This document shows positions 8,740-16,823 of a stretch of 64,000 nt of DNA, piece by piece. This stretch comes from Betaproteobacteria bacterium (lineage in GTDB: Bacteria; Pseudomonadota; Gammaproteobacteria; Burkholderiales; Casimicrobiaceae). The notes below the pieces were generated by a model. The model saw only the letters and a program-made list of their open reading frames with translations, ran no database searches and was not told the DNA's origin. The first letter of the stretch is position 1. Each line of letters begins with the position of its first letter. The stretch covers positions 1 to 64,000 of the forward strand of contig JADJWJ010000007.1 of assembly GCA_016716425.1 (NCBI GenBank), in the 5' to 3' direction. Position numbers and translations under genes: made by a program.

Positions 8740-8838
8740 CCCGCGAACCGCGCACGCGCCGGCGCGGAAGCGCAACCGCACGCCGCATCGATCCGCCTGC
8801 GTGGACGAACCACGCCCGCGCAACGGCCGGTCCGGCCG

Positions 8839-10734
8839 TCACTCCGCGCAGTACACGATGCCCTTGGCCCCGAAGCCTTCGAGAACGCCGCCTTGCGCGA
8901 CCTGCTCGTCGACGGCGGAACGGTCCTGGCCGTACCAGTGGTTGGGCAGGTTCGACACGGCGCGGAAGACCCGCGAGACCCCGCGCAGCGACGGCGGGCA
9001 CTTCCCTTCGGCGTTCGGCTGCCACGCACCGAACACCATTCCCTCGAGCCGCCAGTCCTGGTTCAGCCGGACGGCCGCAGCTTCGGCAGCGGTCGCCGGG
9101 AAGAAGTGCGAGCTGATGTCGAATCCCTCCGAGTAGAAGCGCTCGACGCCAAAGGCACCGGCCGTGCCGAGCGGCAGGACGTGGAAGAAGCTGCCGGTGC
9201 GGCTCCAGCCCGGGAACTCGCCGCGGTCGAGCTTGCGGGCTTCGTCGGGATTGGCGACGCTCACGTAGGTCTTGTACGCGTCGTGGTAGTACTGCACGGC
9301 CGGCAGCGCCGCCGCCGGACCCACGATCTGCGCGGCGAACGGTCGCATCGTGCTCGTGTCAGGGTAGCTGCCGTAGGTTGCGCCGGCCGCGGTGATGGTG
9401 CCGTCGGGATGGCGGTGGTGCGCGAAGAACCCCGAGTTCGAATGTCCGGCGAAGTCGTACTCGACGTACTTGCCCTCGTAGGCGCCGCTCGTGACCTGCG
9501 CCTTCGTGTAGAAGTACGCGAACGGGCGCACGGAGTTCGCCGTATACGTCTCGCCGGTCAACTGGTAGTTGTAGTTGTAGTCGATGGTGAGCGTCCGCGG
9601 ATTGGTGGATATGCCGGTCGCTGGGACGGAGAGGACGCCATTGGTCCCGAACGTCGGGTCGCCGCTGCCGTCGGCGTTCAGGCGAAACATGATCGGCGTA
9701 AACGCCCCTTGCGCATTGCCGAGCCCGGCGCTGACCGTGATCCTGCCGTCCGGCCCGAGCGCGTGGTCCCAGTAGCGCAGGTCGCCGCCGGAGGGATTCC
9801 TGACGATCGCCTGCCCGTCGCCGCCGCCGAAACCGAGGTCGAGCGTCATATGGGTCATGCCGTCGACGAGCTTGTAGAGGCAGATCGCCTCGGGCGCGCT
9901 CGCGCTGTCCCGGCAGCGAATGCCCGCGAACAGCCGGTCCCATTCGCTTTCGATCGTCGGCCACGGCGAGGTCGAGCTCGGCTTGATCCGGATCGACCGC
10001 GTGTGGCACTGCGGAAACGCCGCGAGCGCGTCGCTCTGGTAGCGAAGCGAAAACACGCCGAGCAGAGCCGGGCGGTCCCTGCTCACACTGGCAGCGGCAG
10101 TCGTCGCTGAGCTTGCGCGCCGTGCCGAAGTAGCGCGAGGGCCGGCGTCCCGACGAAGTCGTCGGCAGGCGGCGGAAGTCCATGTCCGTCACCTCCTCCG
10201 ACGCCACCGTGGCCGGCGTGAGGTCGAGCATGGCCTTCAGCGACAGGGGGGCCCGGCGAACTCCGCCGGGATCGAAGACGTACAATCGAGCTTCGAACTT
10301 GACGTCGGGCAGGCGCCGACTGCCGGCGACCACGTCAGTTGGGAATGGCCAGGTAAAGCGCATGAGCCCGGCCGGGACTGGTGGCAGCTGCAGAATGGCG
10401 TCGATGGCCGCTGTCGCACGCAGCTCCGGCGAAGTGTCCGGATAAGGCGCCGGCTGCGCCACGCTCGCCACCGCCGGCTGCTCGACGCCACCCTGCCTGG
10501 CATAGGCGCCGAATGCGATCCGCTGCTCCGCGCGCTGAGGCCCGAGATTGGGCGAAACCGTGTGGAAGTAGGACTGCTCGGCGAACAACGGCGCCCCGGG
10601 GAACCAGGCTGGCCGCCGTTGAAGTAAGGGACAAGCTCGCCGTACGATCGGACGCCCGGACTTTGCGCAACGCTGGCCGTCACACAAACCAGCAGCACGA
10701 GGCCGAGTGGCAGCGCGGCGACGACTCGGTTCAT
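8839..10734 (-). pseudogene. Secreted DUF5648-family protein, two frameshifts
   Basis: The ATG at 10734 (GGAGGT 7 bp upstream) gives a signal peptide (MNRVVAALPLGLVLLVCVTA, then SVAQS). After about 42 codons the frame must change near 10613 to read PAWFPGAPLFAEQSYFHTVS and on to the RRLPDVKFEARLYVFDPGG region. A second change near 10090 leads into the long clean frame RDRPALLGVFSLRYQSDALA to the stop. The last about 150 residues (VQYYHDAYKTYVSVANPDEA, GWSRTGSFF, RVFRA) match DUF5648, as in the gene at 1770-3049. The middle has no family that I recognise. Convergent with the protease gene. Confidence 0.65.
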
Positions 10735-10918
10735 GGCGCACCTCCCGCAGGGGGCCAAAGGGGCGCGGCCAGATTACGCCGTGCCGTTCCGGCAGGCAAC
10801 GGGGCACGGCCTCCCCGGGAATGCGCAGGACAGCGGCGGAACCCCTCGCTGCGCTCGTGCACCGCACGGCGGAGGCCTCCTCGCTGCGCTCACCGGGACA
10901 CGGCCGACGCGCCGCGGC

Positions 10919-11689
10919 CTACTTCGCCGTCGCTTCCTCGGCTTCCTTGTCCTTCTTCGGCACGTTGACGAACCGCGCGAGGAAGAGCCCCAGCTCGTAG
11001 AGCAGCCACAGCGGCATCGCCAGCATGAACTGCGACACCACGTCGGGCGGCGTGAAGATGGCCGCGATCACGAACGCGCCGACGATCACGTAGGACCGTG
11101 CGGCACGGAGCTTCTCCAGGCTCACCACGCCCATCCGCACCAGCACGATGACGACGACCGGCGTCTCGAACGTCAGGCCGAACGCGAGGAACATCGTCAG
11201 CACGAACGACAGGTACTTGTCGATGTCGGTCATCATCTGCACGCCGGCCGGCGTGTAACTGGCGAAGAAGCCGAAGGCCACCGGAAACACGAAGAAGTAC
11301 GCGAACGCCATGCCGACCGCGAAGAACACGACGCTGGAGACGATGACCGGCAGCGCAAGCCGCTTCTCGTGCTGGTAGAGGCCCGGCGCGACGAACGCCC
11401 ACGCCTGCCACAGCACGTACGGCAGCGCGATCAGGAACGCCGCCATCAGCGTCACCTTGAGCGGAACCAGGAAGGTGCCGGTCACGTCGGTGGCGATCAT
11501 CGAGGCACCCTGCGGCAGCACGCCCAGCAGCGGCTGCGCGAGCAGCGCGTAGATGTCCTTCGCGAACGGGAACAGCACGAACAGCACGATCACGACCGCG
11601 ATGAGCGAGCGCATGAGGCGCGTGCGCAGCTCGATCAGGTGCGAGAGGAACGTCTCCTGCGCGGCGTTGTCGGGCGTCGGGTCGGTCAT
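10919..11689 (-). CDS. tatC: Sec-independent translocase subunit TatC
   Basis: 256 aa, six membrane helices. TatC is the receptor that binds twin-arginine signal peptides and recruits TatA. Conserved features: the N-terminal FLSHLIELRTRLMRSL, whose Glu is signal-peptide binding, PLKVTLMAAFLIALPYVLWQ, and YQHEKR. The F(A/G)LTFETPVVV segment holds the conserved buried Glu. The C-terminus is charged (KDKEAEEATAK). It follows tatB by 9 bp. Substrates here include the Rieske protein PetA. Confidence 0.95.
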   Translation of the reverse strand: MTDPTPDNAAQETFLSHLIELRTRLMRSLIAVVIVLFVLFPFAKDIYALLAQPLLGVLPQGASMIATDVTGTFLVPLKVTLMAAFLIALPYVLWQAWAFVAPGLYQHEKRLALPVIVSSVVFFAVGMAFAYFFVFPVAFGFFASYTPAGVQMMTDIDKYLSFVLTMFLAFGLTFETPVVVIVLVRMGVVSLEKLRAARSYVIVGAFVIAAIFTPPDVVSQFMLAMPLWLLYELGLFLARFVNVPKKDKEAEEATAK

Positions 11690-11698
11690 CGCCGCGCG

Positions 11699-12142
11699 TC
11701 AGATCCGGTCGAAGCCGGGCAGCGACGGCTGCTGCGGCCGGTCGGCGGGTGCGGCGTCGGCGCGCTCGCCGCCCGGCTCGTTGGGCAGCGGCGCGGGATC
11801 GAGCATGCGTGCGGCGTCGGGGTCCGGCAGCTGCGCTGTTTCCGCCGCGCCGGCGTTGAGCTGCTGCTCGACGTCGCGCACGCCGGTCTCGACGTCGCGC
11901 GCGGCGTGCTCGACGGAGGACTTCAGGTCCTGTGCCGCCGTCTGCACGTCGCGCTGCAGCTTGCGCAGCTCGTCCAGCTCCATCTCGCGACTGATGTCGG
12001 ACTTCACGTCGTTGACGTAACGCTGCAGGCGGCCGAACAGGTGCCCCAGCGTGCGCGCGGCCTTCGGCAGCCGTTCGGGGCCGATGACGATCAGCGCGAC
12101 GACGGCGATGACGACGAGCTCGGAGAAGCCGATGTCGAACAT
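11699..12142 (-). CDS. tatB: Sec-independent translocase subunit TatB
   Basis: 147 aa. A single N-terminal membrane helix (MFDIGFSELVVIAVVALIVI) with the family's Glu8, then the GPERLP hinge and an amphipathic helix (KAARTLGHLFGRLQRYV). A long acidic helical region (about 40-105) precedes a Pro-rich, disordered tail. Partner of TatC in the substrate-binding complex. 49 bp after tatA. Confidence 0.95.
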   Translation of the reverse strand: MFDIGFSELVVIAVVALIVIGPERLPKAARTLGHLFGRLQRYVNDVKSDISREMELDELRKLQRDVQTAAQDLKSSVEHAARDVETGVRDVEQQLNAGAAETAQLPDPDAARMLDPAPLPNEPGGERADAAPADRPQQPSLPGFDRI

Positions 12143-12191
12143 GGAGGGACGACGGGCGCGGCAGCGACGGCGCCCGGCGGCGCGCGGCCGG

Positions 12192-12422
12192 CTACGACTT
12201 GGTCGTTTCCTTCTTCGCTTCCGCGTCGATCGTCTTGCCGGGGATCTGCTGCGCCGCCTGCTGCGCGTCGGCGGTGGCGTCCTCGGGAGTCTTCATCCCT
12301 TCCTTGAAGCCCTTGACCGCGCCGCCCAGGTCCTGGCCGATGTTGCGCAGCTTCTTGGTACCGAAGATCAGGACGACGACGAGTAGGACGATCAGCCAAT
12401 GCCAGATGCTCAAGCCACCCAT
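12192..12422 (-). CDS. tatA: Sec-independent translocase subunit TatA
   Basis: 76 aa. Starts MGGLSIWHWLIVLLVVVLIF: a membrane helix followed by the FG hinge in LIFGTKKLRNIGQDLG and an amphipathic helix. The tail is Lys/Glu-rich. TatA oligomers form the conducting part of the Tat pathway. The ATG at 12422 is preceded by GGAG in the 11-bp gap from hinT. Confidence 0.95.
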   Translation of the reverse strand: MGGLSIWHWLIVLLVVVLIFGTKKLRNIGQDLGGAVKGFKEGMKTPEDATADAQQAAQQIPGKTIDAEAKKETTKS

Positions 12423-12433
12423 GGTGTGCTCCT

Positions 12434-12802
12434 TCAGTGCGTGCCGCGCACGATCATCGGCCCCAACGGCTCGGGCCCGCCGATGACGTGCACGTGAACG
12501 TGCTGGACGTCCTGCCGCCCCACACGCCCGGTGTTGACGATCGTGCGGAATCCGTCGGCCGCACCCAGCTCGCGCGCCAGGCGGCCGGCGAGCGTCATGA
12601 TCCTGCCCATCGCCGGCGCGTCGTCGGCGGCAAGGTCGTACATCGTCGCGACGTGTTTCTTCGGGATCAGCATGAAGTGCACGGGCGCCACGGGCTGGAT
12701 ATCGTGGAACGCGAGCACGTCCGCGTCCTCGTAGACCTTCCGGCTCGGTATCTCGCCGCGCACGATCTTGCAGAAGATGCAGTTCGGGTCCGTTGCCGCC
12801 AT
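12434..12802 (-). CDS. hinT: HIT-family nucleotide-binding protein HinT
   Basis: 122 aa. The histidine triad HVHVHVIGG near residues 107-115 gives the active site of purine nucleoside phosphoramidate hydrolases. N-terminal CIFCKIVRGEIPSRKVYED and FHDIQPVAPVHFMLIPKKHV fit HinT. In betaproteobacteria it regularly sits between hisE and tatA, as here. Cytosolic; the physiological substrate is not settled for the family. Confidence 0.92.
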   Translation of the reverse strand: MAATDPNCIFCKIVRGEIPSRKVYEDADVLAFHDIQPVAPVHFMLIPKKHVATMYDLAADDAPAMGRIMTLAGRLARELGAADGFRTIVNTGRVGRQDVQHVHVHVIGGPEPLGPMIVRGTH

Positions 12803-12938
12803 GGGCCGTTCTTCTCCGTACAGGAAATGCGCCGCGCGGCGCGGGACAGCCGCCCCGCCTGGACGCCACCCCCCATTGTAGCGTCCCCGGGGATTCCCGC
12901 CCCGAAAGGCCCGCGCCCCGGAGGCGCGGCCGGCCGCG

Positions 12939-13271
12939 TCAGCGGCCCCGGGCCGCCTTTTCCGCGTGCCCGGACGTGCCTTCGCGGCGCGCCAGTTCGG
13001 CCAGCACGTCCGCCGGCCCCAGTCCGTGACGCGCCAGCAGCACGAGGCAGTGGAACCACAGGTCGGCCACCTCGGACGCGATGCGCCGCGGGTCGCCGTC
13101 CTTGGCCGCCAGCACCGTCTCGGTCGCCTCTTCGCCGATCTTCTTCAGGATGGCGTCGTCGCCCTTCGCGAACAGCGACGCGACGTAGGACTCGGTCGGG
13201 TCCGCGCCGGCCCGCGCCGCGATCGCCGCCGCCACCCGCGCCAGCACGTCTTCGCTGCCTGGATCAGCCAT
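12939..13271 (-). CDS. hisE: Phosphoribosyl-ATP pyrophosphatase
   Basis: 110 aa, alpha-helical MazG-like fold. Hydrolyses phosphoribosyl-ATP to phosphoribosyl-AMP, step 2 of histidine synthesis. Seen: ESYVASLFAKGDDAILKKIG, EEATETVLAAKDGDPR and EVADLWFHCLVLLARHGL, with the Glu/Asp metal ligands. The start overlaps the end of hisI by 8 bp. 136 bp separate it from hinT. Confidence 0.95.
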   Translation of the reverse strand: MADPGSEDVLARVAAAIAARAGADPTESYVASLFAKGDDAILKKIGEEATETVLAAKDGDPRRIASEVADLWFHCLVLLARHGLGPADVLAELARREGTSGHAEKAARGR

Positions 13272-13662
13272 CGCCGTAGATCGCCTTCGGGTCCTTCAAC
13301 ACCGGCTCGACGTCGCGCCACGCACCGGCGTCGAGCCTGCGGAAGAAGCAGCGCCCGCGGCCGGTGTGACAGGCGATGCCGCCCACCTGCTCGACCACGA
13401 GCAGGATCGCGTCGCGGTCGCAGTCGAGGCGCACTTCGCGCACGCGCTGCACGTGGCCCGACGACTCGCCCTTGCGCCACAGCCTGGCGCGCGAGCGCGA
13501 CCAGTAGTGCGCCTCGCCGGTGTCGGCGGTGAGCTTCAGCGCGTCGCGGTTCATCCACGCAAGCGTCAGCACGGCGCGCGACGCGGCGTCCTGCGCGATC
13601 GCGGGGACGAGGCCGTCCGCGTTCCAGCGGACCTCGTCGAGCCAGGCGGGAATCGAGTTCAC
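13264..13662 (-). CDS. hisI: Phosphoribosyl-AMP cyclohydrolase
   Basis: 132 aa monofunctional HisI, which opens the purine ring (step 3). The GTG at 13662 is chosen because upstream codons lie in a dispersed hairpin repeat and read as spurious Arg/Glu-rich sequence. The protein then begins VNSIPAWLDEVRWNADGLVP. Zinc and magnesium ligands lie in CDRDAILLVVEQVGGIACHT and GRGRCFF. The GTG itself sits at the very edge of repeat copy A, with no clear Shine-Dalgarno, so translation initiation here may depend on the repeat. Confidence 0.92.
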   Translation of the reverse strand: MNSIPAWLDEVRWNADGLVPAIAQDAASRAVLTLAWMNRDALKLTADTGEAHYWSRSRARLWRKGESSGHVQRVREVRLDCDRDAILLVVEQVGGIACHTGRGRCFFRRLDAGAWRDVEPVLKDPKAIYGDG

Positions 13663-13731
13663 AGGAGACGCGCAGACGCAGAGGAAACAAGGGCCATGCC
13701 GTTCTCGGCGCCTCTGCGTCTCTTTGTGAAA
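13657..13731. repeat. Inverted-repeat element, copy A (hisF-hisI gap)
   Basis: An imperfect hairpin element with arms TTCACAGGAGACG...GACGCAGAGG and CCTCTGCGTCTCTTTGTGAA around a 27-nt centre (13684-13710). It fills the gap between hisF and hisI and touches the hisI GTG. Copies B (14517-14583) and C (29312-29393) share both arms. Confidence 0.8.
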
Positions 13732-13744
13732 GATGTCCGACGCG

Positions 13745-14506
13745 TCACGTCCGCACCTCGATGCCCGCGGCGGCCATCGCGGCCTTCGCCTGGCCGATCG
13801 TGAACTCGCCGTAGTGGAAGATCGACGCGGCAAGCACCGCGTCGGCGCGCCCCTCGGTGATGCCCTCGACCAGGTCGCGCAACCCGCCGACACCGCCCGA
13901 CGCGATCACCGGCACATCGACCGCCTCGGCCACGGCGCGCGTGAGCTTGAGATCGAAGCCGGTGCGCGCGCCGTCGCGGTCCATGCTCGTCAGCAGGATC
14001 TCGCCGGCGCCCTGCGCGACCACCTCCTCCGCCCACGCCACCGCGTCGATGCCCGTCGGCGTGCGGCCGCCGTGGATGTAGACCTGCCAGGCGTCGACCG
14101 CGTACTTCTTGGCGTCGATCGCGGCCACGATGCACTGCGCACCGTAGCGCGCCGACGCCTCCGCGAAGAGCTCCGGCCGGTTGACGCCGGCCGTGTTGAT
14201 GCTGACCTTGTCGGCGCCCGCGTTGAGGAGCGCGCGGATGTCGTCGACGCTGTTGACGCCGCCGCCGACCGTGAGCGGGATGAACACCTGCGACGCCACG
14301 GCCTCGATCATGTCGTAGAGCAGCCCGCGCTTCTCGACGGAGGCGCGGATGTCGAGGAACGCGAGCTCGTCCGCGCCCTGCTCGTCGTACCGGCGCGCGA
14401 CCTCGACCGGGTCGCCGGCATCGCGCAGGTTGACGAAGTTGACGCCCTTGACGACGCGGCCGTCCGCGACGTCGAGACAGGGAATGATGCGTTTGGCGAG
14501 GCCCAT
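13745..14506 (-). CDS. hisF: Imidazole glycerol phosphate synthase, cyclase subunit
   Basis: 253 aa TIM barrel. With HisH it converts PRFAR and glutamine-derived ammonia to imidazole glycerol phosphate and AICAR. N-terminal LAKRIIPCLDVADGRVVKGV contains the catalytic Asp (CLDV); phosphate-binding loops TVGGGVNS and ASGGVGG; LLTSMDRDGARTGFD with the second catalytic Asp. Flanked by repeat copies A and B rather than closely coupled to hisI and hisA. Confidence 0.96.
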   Translation of the reverse strand: MGLAKRIIPCLDVADGRVVKGVNFVNLRDAGDPVEVARRYDEQGADELAFLDIRASVEKRGLLYDMIEAVASQVFIPLTVGGGVNSVDDIRALLNAGADKVSINTAGVNRPELFAEASARYGAQCIVAAIDAKKYAVDAWQVYIHGGRTPTGIDAVAWAEEVVAQGAGEILLTSMDRDGARTGFDLKLTRAVAEAVDVPVIASGGVGGLRDLVEGITEGRADAVLAASIFHYGEFTIGQAKAAMAAAGIEVRT

Positions 14507-14516
14507 CCGGCAATTC

Positions 14517-14583
14517 TTTCACAGGAGGCGCAGAGGCACCGAGAAAAGCACTCCCTTGCCTTCCTCTGCGCCTCTTTGTGAGA
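14517..14583. repeat. Inverted-repeat element, copy B (hisA-hisF gap)
   Basis: Arms TCACAGGAGGCGCAGAGG (14519-14536) and CCTCTGCGCCTCTTTGTGA (14563-14581) pair except for one or two mismatches and enclose a 26-nt loop. The element sits immediately upstream of the hisF ATG (14506), so its transcript hairpin would lie in the hisF ribosome-binding region. Confidence 0.8.
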
Positions 14584-14608
14584 GGAAGTGCCGTCCCCCG
14601 GCGCGGCG

Positions 14609-15343
14609 TCAGCCGCCGGCCGCGACCTTCAGCGCTTCCTTGAAGTTGAGCGTGCCTTCGTAGATCGCACGGCCGGCGATCGCGCCGATGATCCCGTCCA
14701 CCTCGTGCTGCGCGAGCGCGCGGATGTCCGCGAGCGACGACAGGCCGCCCGACGCGATCACCGGCACCTTGATTTCGCGCGCGAGCCGCACCGTGGCCTC
14801 GACATTGACGCCGGTGAGCATGCCGTCGCGCCCGATGTCCGTGTAGATGATGCCCTCGACGCCGTAGTCCTCGAACTTGCGCGCCAGGTCGACGACGTCG
14901 TGCCCGGTCATCTTCGACCAGCCGTCGGTGGCGACCTTGCCTTCGCGCGCGTCGAGACCGACCAGAATGTGGCCCGGGAACGCAGAGCATGCGTCGTGCA
15001 GGAACCCCGGGTTCTTGACCGCGGCGGTGCCGATGACGACGTAGCTGATGCCGTCGTCGAGGTAGCGCTCGATCGTGTCGAGGTCGCGGATGCCGCCGCC
15101 CAGCTGGACCGGGATCTCCTCGCCGATCACGCTCACGACCTCGCGGATCGCGAGCTCGTTGCGCGGCTTGCCGGCGACGGCGCCGTTCAGGTCGACGAGG
15201 TGCAGGCGCTGCGCGCCCTGCTCGAGCCAGTGCTGCGCCATCGCGGCCGGGTCCTCGGAGAACACGGTGACGGACTGCATGTCGCCCTGCTTCAGGCGGA
15301 CGCAGTGCCCGTCCTTGATGTCGATCGCGGGAATGATCTGCAT
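14609..15343 (-). CDS. hisA: Phosphoribosylformimino-AICAR phosphate isomerase
   Basis: 244 aa TIM barrel, step 4 of histidine synthesis (Amadori rearrangement of ProFAR to PRFAR). Starts MQIIPAIDIKDGHCVRLKQG with the catalytic Asp in AIDIK. Internal duplication of phosphate motifs (QLGGGIRD and ASGGLSS), and TDIGRDGMLTGVN with the second catalytic Asp. The ATG at 15343 is the only one that gives the canonical N-terminus. Confidence 0.96.
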   Translation of the reverse strand: MQIIPAIDIKDGHCVRLKQGDMQSVTVFSEDPAAMAQHWLEQGAQRLHLVDLNGAVAGKPRNELAIREVVSVIGEEIPVQLGGGIRDLDTIERYLDDGISYVVIGTAAVKNPGFLHDACSAFPGHILVGLDAREGKVATDGWSKMTGHDVVDLARKFEDYGVEGIIYTDIGRDGMLTGVNVEATVRLAREIKVPVIASGGLSSLADIRALAQHEVDGIIGAIAGRAIYEGTLNFKEALKVAAGG

Positions 15344-15404
15344 GGCGGGGGCAGCAGTGAGTGGCTGCGTGGTCGGGGCGACGGGATGGTCGCGTGGACG
15401 AGGA

Positions 15405-16052
15405 CTAGGCGGGCTGGCCGTCCCAGCCGACGAAATTGGCGAGGAGCGCAAGTCCCGCGCGCTGGCTCTTTTCCGGGTGGAACTGGGTGGCAAAGATATT
15501 ATCCCGCGCAATCGCGCAAGTAAACGGCGCCGGGTAGTCGGCCGTGCCCACGGTGACCGCAGGATCGTCGGGCACCGGGTGGTAGCTGTGGGCGAAGTAG
15601 AAGCGCGCGCCGTTCTCGATGCCGCGCCAGAGCGCGTGCGGGCGCTCCTGGCGCACCGGGCTCCACCCCATGTGCGGCACCTTCAGCCGCTCGCCGGCCG
15701 GCGTCGTCATCGCCTCGTCCCGGAAGCGCACGACGCGCCCGGGGATCGCGCCCAGGCATTCCGTCGGCCCCTCCTCGCTGCGGTCGAAGAGCATCTGCAG
15801 TCCGAGGCAGATGCCGAGGAACGGGCGGTCGGCCATGACCGCGCGCACCGCGTCCACGAGGCCGCTCGCGAGCAGGCCCGCCATGCAGTCGGGCATCGCG
15901 CTCTGCCCGGGCAGCACGACCCGGTCGGCGCCGCGGATCACCGCGGCGTCCGCGGACACCACGACGTCCCGGCCGGGCGCGACGTGCGCGAGCGCCTTGG
16001 CGACCGAGCGCAGGTTGCCCATGCCGTAGTCGACGACGACGAGGCGCTTCAT
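15405..16052 (-). CDS. hisH: Imidazole glycerol phosphate synthase, glutamine amidotransferase subunit
   Basis: 215 aa class I glutaminase that feeds ammonia to HisF. Catalytic Cys82 in GICLGLQMLF; His and Glu in FHPEKSQ near residues 192-198. N-terminal VVDYGMGNLRSV is diagnostic, as is the VLPGQSAMPDCM loop. 61 bp separate it from hisA. Confidence 0.96.
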   Translation of the reverse strand: MKRLVVVDYGMGNLRSVAKALAHVAPGRDVVVSADAAVIRGADRVVLPGQSAMPDCMAGLLASGLVDAVRAVMADRPFLGICLGLQMLFDRSEEGPTECLGAIPGRVVRFRDEAMTTPAGERLKVPHMGWSPVRQERPHALWRGIENGARFYFAHSYHPVPDDPAVTVGTADYPAPFTCAIARDNIFATQFHPEKSQRAGLALLANFVGWDGQPA

Positions 16053-16173
16053 CAGGGATCAGTGGTCAGGAATCGGGAATCGGAAACTTCGCGTCGGCGT
16101 CCGGCCGGGACAGGCGGGGTTGCTGACGCCTGATGCCCGACACCTGCTCCCTGATGCGCGGTCCGCGGATCGG
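16053..16173. repeat. hisB-hisH spacer with degenerate short repeats
   Basis: The 121-bp gap has overlapping degenerate units of the type GGGATCAGTGG, AGGAATCGGG and AATCGGAAAC, then CCTGATGCCCG and CCCTGATGCG. It looks like simple repeat expansion and has no open frame that I would support. Confidence 0.4.
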
Positions 16174-16785
16174 CTAGAGAGTACCCTTGGTCGAGGGAAT
16201 TCCGGCCCCGGCCCGCGCGTCGCGCGCCACCGCCATCCGCAGCGCCCGCGCGAACGCCTTGAACACGGTCTCCGCCTGGTGGTGCGCGTTCGTGCCGCGC
16301 AGGTTGTCGACGTGCAGCGTCGCCTGGGCGTGGTTGACGAACCCCTGGAAGAATTCCCGTGCGAGGTCGACGTCGAAGGTCCCGATCATCGCGCGCGTGA
16401 ACGGCACGTGGAACTCGAGCCCGGGGCGCCCCGACAGGTCGATGACGACCCGCGACAGCGCCTCGTCCAGCGGAACGTAGGCGTGGCCGTAGCGCGCGAT
16501 GCCCTTCTTGTCGCCCACGGCCGCGCGGAACGCCTGCCCGAGCGTGATGCCGATGTCCTCGACCGTGTGGTGCGCGTCGATGTGCAGGTCGCCTTCCGCG
16601 CGCACGACGAGGTCGACCATGCCGTGCCGCGCGAGCTGGTCGAGCATGTGGTCGAGGAACGGCACGCCGGTGGCGAGTTCGGCGCGGCCGCTGCCGTCGA
16701 GGTCGAGGTCGACGGCGATCTTCGTCTCGGCCGTGTCGCGCACGACCCGGGCAGTGCGGGCGGGGAGGTCGGCGGGGGCATTCAT
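16174..16785 (-). CDS. hisB: Imidazoleglycerol-phosphate dehydratase
   Basis: 203 aa monofunctional enzyme (no N-terminal phosphatase domain), step 6. Manganese-binding motifs are present: PFLDHMLDQLARHG, DLHIDAHHTVEDIGI, RYGHAYVPLDEALSR and NAHHQAETVFKAFA. The N-terminal NAPADLPARTARVVRDTAET is usual. 38 bp downstream of hisC. Confidence 0.96.
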   Translation of the reverse strand: MNAPADLPARTARVVRDTAETKIAVDLDLDGSGRAELATGVPFLDHMLDQLARHGMVDLVVRAEGDLHIDAHHTVEDIGITLGQAFRAAVGDKKGIARYGHAYVPLDEALSRVVIDLSGRPGLEFHVPFTRAMIGTFDVDLAREFFQGFVNHAQATLHVDNLRGTNAHHQAETVFKAFARALRMAVARDARAGAGIPSTKGTL

Positions 16786-16823
16786 GCGCAGCTATCCTAC
16801 TCCAGGGCGCGCGGCGTGCACGG

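Noticed and set aside
13264..13893. A longer hisI product starting at 13893
   Set aside because: The extra N-terminus is the translated hairpin repeat and the antisense of hisF; homology begins at the GTG at 13662.
13657..14583. CRISPR-like repeats
   Set aside because: Only two copies here, 850 bp apart with a gene between them, and a hairpin structure; no regular spacers. No CRISPR array or cas gene was seen anywhere in the window.
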